NCBI GenBank assembly: GCA_963705525.1
Contig: CAVPJW010000004.1
Coordinates: 1,426,001 to 1,490,000 of the forward strand
Direction: 5' to 3'
Origin: CAVPJW01 sp963705525
GTDB taxonomy: Bacteria > Acidobacteriota > Vicinamibacteria > Vicinamibacterales > CAVPJW01
DNA: 64,000 bases
A program made the translations under genes and the position numbers. The first letter of the stretch is position 1, and the number at the start of each line of letters is the position of its first letter. Positions 60,575 through 64,000 of this stretch are shown piece by piece. A model generated the notes under the pieces. That model was not told the DNA's origin. It saw only the letters and a list, made by a program, of their open reading frames with translations, and searched no databases.

Positions 60575-61687
60575 ATGAAACCACGACGTTTCGCGGTGTT
60601 CGGCGTTGCCGGACTTGTTCTCACGGCCGCCTACGCGCAGTCGCTGTCCGCGGGCGGAGGACAGGCGCCGTCTCAATCGCCCAACACCCCGTTCAAGCTC
60701 GCCACCTTTGAGGCCGGGGGACAGGTGCGGCTGGGGATGGTGCTCGGCTCGACGGTCCTCGACCTGGCGGGCGCCAATGCGCACGTGCAGGACAAGGCCA
60801 AGCTGCCGTCCATGAAACTCCCGACCGAGATGCGTGCGCTCATCGAGTCGTACGACACCGTGGCACCGCGTCTCTACCAGATCGCCAACGACCTGAAGGA
60901 TCAGAAGCCCGGCGGGGCGTTTGCCTTCGACGTCGAGAAGGTGTCGTTCAAGGCGCCGATCAAGTATCCGTACAACCTGCTCGCCGCGGCGGCGAACTAT
61001 CGGAATCACGCCAACGCGATGTTCAGCCAGCCGGGCGGCGCGGGTGGCCGGCCCGGTGGAGCGGGCGCGATCGACGTCGATCCCGATCGCGACGATCCGT
61101 ACTTCTTCGCCAAGTCACCGCGGTCCTGCATCGTGGACCCCGGCACGCCGTACACCATTCCTGCGGGCCGCGACAAGATCGACTGGGAAGGCGAGCTCGC
61201 CATCGTCATGGGCAAGCCCGCGTTCAACGTGACGAAGGAAAAGGCGCACGACTATGTGTTCGGCTACAGCATTCTCTATGACCTGAGCGATCGCGGCGGC
61301 CGGACGAGAACGAAGCCAATGTTCCCGGGCCCAGACTGGTTCTCCGGGAAGAGCCGCGATGGCGCCGCGCCGTTCGGGCCGGTGATCGTGCCGAAGGAGT
61401 TTCTCCCCAATCATGCCAATCTCCGGATCGTCACCAAGGTCAACGATCAGGTGATGCAGGACGGAAACACCAAGGACATGATCTACGACGAAGCCCATCA
61501 GATTGCGTTCCTGAGCTCCATCCTCACCTTGTACCCTGGAGATCTGATCTCGACCGGAACGCCCGAAGGCACGGGGGCCGAGCGCAACCTATTCCTGAAG
61601 CCGGGTGACGTCGTGACAATTGAAATCGAAGGCATCGGCACGATAAAGACGCCGATGCGCGGGTCCGCTCCGACGAGCAGTCAATAG
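60575..61687 (+). CDS. Exported fumarylacetoacetate-hydrolase family protein
   Basis: 370 residues, GGAG 9 bases before the ATG. An N-terminal signal peptide (RRFAVFGVAGLVLTAAYA) precedes the usual FAH fold: LAAAANYRNHANAM, FAKSPRSCIVDPG, KIDWEGELAIVMGKP (acidic metal ligands), GYSILYDLSDRGGR and LISTGTPEGTGAERN. FAH-family enzymes hydrolyse or decarboxylate 2,4-dioxo acids in the cytoplasm, so export is unusual. The substrate is unknown. It converges on an SDR gene across 29 bases holding a short repeat. Confidence 0.9.
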   Translation: MKPRRFAVFGVAGLVLTAAYAQSLSAGGGQAPSQSPNTPFKLATFEAGGQVRLGMVLGSTVLDLAGANAHVQDKAKLPSMKLPTEMRALIESYDTVAPRLYQIANDLKDQKPGGAFAFDVEKVSFKAPIKYPYNLLAAAANYRNHANAMFSQPGGAGGRPGGAGAIDVDPDRDDPYFFAKSPRSCIVDPGTPYTIPAGRDKIDWEGELAIVMGKPAFNVTKEKAHDYVFGYSILYDLSDRGGRTRTKPMFPGPDWFSGKSRDGAAPFGPVIVPKEFLPNHANLRIVTKVNDQVMQDGNTKDMIYDEAHQIAFLSSILTLYPGDLISTGTPEGTGAERNLFLKPGDVVTIEIEGIGTIKTPMRGSAPTSSQ

Positions 61688-61693
61688 AAGGGA

Positions 61694-61717
61694 CGCAGGG
61701 TCACAGGGTCGAAGAGT
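61694..61717. repeat. Short 8-bp word repeat (CACAGGGT)
   Basis: Three 8-base units, CGCAGGGT, CACAGGGT and CGAAGAGT, start at 61694, 61702 and 61710, between the convergent FAH-family and SDR genes. CACAGGGT is identical to a unit of the array at 17837-17932. Confidence 0.6.
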
Positions 61718-62493
61718 CAGACACCGGACGCCGACAGCGCGTCGCGGCCACCGTCAACCGGAATCGCGATCCCACTCACGAACGTGCTGTCGTCCGACGC
61801 CAGAAACAGCGCGGTTCGCGCCACGTCATCTGTCGTTCCCAGTCGGGCCAGCGGGTAGGCTCTCAGAAAGCGCTGGCGCGCCTCGACTGGATCGGGGAAT
61901 TCCCTGAGGTGCGATTCGAAAAGCGGCGTCTGGATGGTGCCCGGGCAGATGGCGTTGACCCTGATGCCGTCTTTGCCATAGTCCACCGCCAGGCTCCGCG
62001 TCATCGCCACCACGCCGCCCTTTGCAGCCGCATACGGGTGGCAGCTTCGCATCGTTCGAAACGCGTGCATGGAAGCAATGTTGATGATGCTCCCGCCGCC
62101 GGCGTGACGCATCGGCGGAATCGCGTACTTGGCGCCCAGCCAGACGCCTTTCAGATCGACACCGAGACAGCGCTCCCAGTCGGCGTCGGTCGCGGTTTCG
62201 GCGGTCTTCATCATGTTGATGCCCGCGTTGCTGACCAGAATGTGGAGCGCGCCAAACTCCTGAACGGCTCGATCGATCATCGCGCGCACGTCGGCCTCGC
62301 GGGAGACATCCGCGACGACAAAGGCGGCCTTGCCGCCATTGGCGATGATGTCCTCGTGCGCCCGCGCGCCGCCAGCTGAATCGATGTCAGCGAGGACGAC
62401 GGCGGCGGCTTCGGCGGCAAAGAGCTTGGCGATCGCCTCGCCGATACCCGACGCGGCGCCGGTGACAACGGCAACTTTTCCCTGGAGTCTCAC
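61717..62493 (-). CDS. Short-chain dehydrogenase/reductase
   Basis: 258 residues from a GTG at 62493 that overlaps the upstream stop (GTGA). Cofactor motif TGAASGIG at 11-18, Asp36/Asp38 after the second strand (suggesting NAD(H)), NAG at 89-91, catalytic Ser141, Tyr154 and Lys158 (YAAAK), then ICPGTIQTPLF. Classic SDR of glucose-dehydrogenase-like length. With the upstream TIM-barrel and DHDPS-like genes and the opposing FAH gene it would fit sugar-acid catabolism (2-keto-3-deoxy acid oxidation and cleavage); that is inference. Confidence 0.93.
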   Translation of the reverse strand: MRLQGKVAVVTGAASGIGEAIAKLFAAEAAAVVLADIDSAGGARAHEDIIANGGKAAFVVADVSREADVRAMIDRAVQEFGALHILVSNAGINMMKTAETATDADWERCLGVDLKGVWLGAKYAIPPMRHAGGGSIINIASMHAFRTMRSCHPYAAAKGGVVAMTRSLAVDYGKDGIRVNAICPGTIQTPLFESHLREFPDPVEARQRFLRAYPLARLGTTDDVARTALFLASDDSTFVSGIAIPVDGGRDALSASGV

Positions 62494-63683
62494 GACAACC
62501 TCTCCATGGCCTTCCTCACCCACGCAAGGTGCGTTCGGGGAACGAGCCCGTAGTGATAGAAGCGAATGCCTTCGATGCCCTCCTCGGCCAGGAGGTCAAT
62601 CTTCTTCAGGAACGCCTCTTCGGTTTCGCTGTCGGGATAGTGAGCGCGCACGTTGGCGATGAGCCTCCCACCGGCGCCCACCGATGCTCGAGCCTGTCGA
62701 AGGTCGTCCCTCATCACATTGTCGTCCTGCACGAAGAGATTCAGGATGAGGGCATCGACGTGCCCGCGAATCCTGGTGAGCGGCAGACCCGCCGCGGCGC
62801 CAGAGGTGTACGGCGACGGTGACGCCTGGCATCGAACACGGATTTCTGAGGGCACCCGAGACCGGATCTCGGAAACCAGCGAGCTGACGACCTCGGTACG
62901 TGTGTCGAGGAGGCGGGTCAGCTGATCGGATCCCAGCCGATCGGCCAGATACGCCCTCACGTCGCTCTCCGATCGGTAGCGAGGCGGTCCGCCAGTTTCG
63001 AAATACGCGCGCAGCTCCTGTTGAACGATGCCGGCCGTGCGATCCGGATCGACGTCAGACTGTCGCATACGTTTCGCACATTCATCGCAGAAGCAGAGCG
63101 ACAGGAGAAACACACGCGCGGCATCGAGGCGGAACATCAACTTGTCGTGGTGCGAGTTGTGCTCGTAGCTCATGTATCCGCACGCCTCCAGCTCGATCGC
63201 GGCGGGGCGCCCGCGGTCCGCAAGATCGGCGCACAACGCGGCGAGGTACGACCGGACTGCGGGGTGACTCGGGCAGAGCGCGTACGTGTAGAGATCGCCG
63301 AACGCGTTCCGCATCGTGCAGGACGGGTTGGCGCGGCCCAGCCGCGAGTTGTGGAGACAGACGGTCCAGGCCGTCAGCTCGAGACCGGCGCGATCGGCGG
63401 CACGCCGCGCTTCGGCGAACGGGTCGAGCCGGGCGGCCAGCTCCGCAACCTTCGGCTTGAGCAATTCGTGCCGGTATCGATCGAGGTCGGCCTTGAAGTA
63501 CGCGACACCATCCTCCAGAAAGTGCACGGCCCGTTTGGGGTTGTGAGGAAGGAGCAGGCGCCCGGCGTGATAGGTCGCCGCCAGACTGACCCCGCCGAGC
63601 CCGAGCGCCGTGATCTCGTCCATGACAGCGTCGAATCCGCCGTCAACGAGGTCGATGGGGTAGATGAAGATGGCAGAGTCCAT
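62490..63683 (-). CDS. Putative TIM-barrel glycosidase-like protein
   Basis: 397 residues, no signal peptide. It starts DSAIFIYPIDLVDGGFDAVM and has features of alpha/beta barrel glycosidase-like proteins (LGLGGVSLAATYHAGRLLLP, GLELTAWTVCLHNSRLG, CGYMSYEHNSHHDK, VDALILNLFVQDDN, EGIEGIRFYHYGLVPR). A pair of nearby cysteines in LCFCDECAKR could bind metal. No catalytic pair can be named with confidence. Family assignment is tentative. Overlaps the SDR by 4 bases. Confidence 0.62.
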   Translation of the reverse strand: MDSAIFIYPIDLVDGGFDAVMDEITALGLGGVSLAATYHAGRLLLPHNPKRAVHFLEDGVAYFKADLDRYRHELLKPKVAELAARLDPFAEARRAADRAGLELTAWTVCLHNSRLGRANPSCTMRNAFGDLYTYALCPSHPAVRSYLAALCADLADRGRPAAIELEACGYMSYEHNSHHDKLMFRLDAARVFLLSLCFCDECAKRMRQSDVDPDRTAGIVQQELRAYFETGGPPRYRSESDVRAYLADRLGSDQLTRLLDTRTEVVSSLVSEIRSRVPSEIRVRCQASPSPYTSGAAAGLPLTRIRGHVDALILNLFVQDDNVMRDDLRQARASVGAGGRLIANVRAHYPDSETEEAFLKKIDLLAEEGIEGIRFYHYGLVPRTHLAWVRKAMERLS

Positions 63684-63720
63684 GAGTTACCCGTCGGTGC
63701 GAACGTGTCCCAGTATTTCG

Positions 63721-63795
63721 TAGTTCTTGGTTCTTTGTGCTTTGTGCTCAGTTGTGGTTCCGAACTAAGCACTAAGCACAAAGAACTAAGAACTA
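63721..63795. repeat. Inverted heptamer array, 28-bp arms pairing at 26 of 28 positions
   Basis: Left arm 63721-63748 is built of heptamers such as GTTCTTG, GTTCTTT and GTGCTTT. Right arm 63768-63795 holds TAAGCAC, AAAGAAC and TAAGAAC. The arms are reverse complements at 26 of 28 positions with a 19-base loop, so a long stem can form. The array covers the last 10 bases of the DHDPS-like gene and lies upstream of the TIM-barrel gene, both on the minus strand. The same heptamers occur at 60527-60554. Confidence 0.92.
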
Positions 63796-64000
63796 CTGCC
63801 TTCTGGTATCAACCTCATGAGCTCGTCAAGCTCCGCTCGTGCCCCGTCGTCAAATGTCGCCGACGGCTGCCGTACGTATGCGCTCCTGATCACTCCTCGG
63901 CGTTTCAAGATCTGCTTGTATCCGTGGAATGAGAATTCGACCGACTGCGACACGAACCGGATGAGCGGCAGCACGCGACGATGAAGCGCAGTCGCGGCGT
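63786..64000 (-). CDS. DHDPS/NAL-family aldolase, C-terminal fragment (runs off window)
   Basis: The frame is open from the window edge to a stop at 63786, giving about 71 residues, starting (beyond the first Met) with ALHRRVLPLIRFVSQSVEF and then GYKQILKRRGVIRSAYVRQP, FDDGARAELDELMRLIPEG. This is the C-terminal helical region of dihydrodipicolinate synthase / N-acetylneuraminate lyase family proteins, which use a Schiff-base lysine not present in this part. Substrate cannot be told. Only a fragment; the coding start lies outside. Confidence 0.75.
   Translation of the reverse strand, partial: AATALHRRVLPLIRFVSQSVEFSFHGYKQILKRRGVIRSAYVRQPSATFDDGARAELDELMRLIPEGSSS

Overview
The window is GC-rich, densely coded DNA with short intergenic gaps and no gap over 300 bases that lacks a gene. 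It looks like a chromosomal segment of an Acidobacteriota bacterium, possibly a soil lineage such as Vicinamibacteria; this is inferred from protein content, not from rRNA. The pointers are an ADOP-type orphan permease (54177-56600), a Ser/Thr kinase fused to a TolB/WD40-like propeller (1808-4660), DUF2911-TPR and SBBP-repeat proteins, DUF1579-like proteins and very many exported enzymes. I saw no rRNA, tRNA, CRISPR array, transposase or phage gene.

Layout. 1-571: start of an FkbM methyltransferase leaving the window on the minus strand. 647-5601: a tight plus-strand operon of an exported unknown protein, an acyl carrier protein with an apparent signal peptide, the kinase-propeller, and an exported DUF1080-like/TonB-C fusion. 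5612-15248: an MFS transporter, an opposing PP2C-like phosphatase with altered metal-site motifs, a serine hydrolase lipoprotein, a nitronate monooxygenase-like enzyme, a retropepsin-like protease, an SBBP propeller and a membrane protein. 15273-21595: minus-strand AraC regulator, alpha/beta hydrolase, DUF1579-like, DUF2911-TPR and a GT-C-like membrane glycosyltransferase.

21605-34694 is the most distinctive region: a minus-strand catabolic cluster of a molybdenum hydroxylase (FAD subunit plus fused 2Fe-2S/Mo subunit), a 6-hydroxynicotinate-reductase-like Fe-S protein, a UPF0280 protein, an AA_synth (DUF1185) protein, HyuA and HyuB, and an ABC permease/ATPase pair, with an isochorismatase-family hydrolase on the opposite strand. 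Together they read as uptake, hydroxylation, ring reduction, ATP-dependent lactam opening and amide hydrolysis of an N-heterocycle. I found no enamidase, oxygenase or substrate-binding protein in the window.

34830-38825: a DUF1326/DUF2182 pair facing a Rieske/membrane-protein module. 39123-47537: an AsmA-like protein followed by a 2268-residue protein that joins TamB to an Omp85 (POTRA plus barrel) protein in one chain. 47557-56600: aldose epimerase, enoyl-CoA hydratase, a copper-delivery/cytochrome c operon (SCO, PCuAC, cytochrome c and two small unknowns), a C45-like hydrolase lipoprotein and the ADOP permease. 56604-64000: PntB and PntAB with an aquaporin where PntAA would be expected, a DUF481 porin-like protein, a LecA-like lectin, an exported FAH-family enzyme, and an SDR / TIM-barrel / DHDPS-family set.

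Several intergenic gaps hold degenerate tandem arrays of 7-, 8- or 9-base words, often with the second half inverted. They resemble in style the heptamer STRR repeats of cyanobacteria and are the clearest non-coding signal here.
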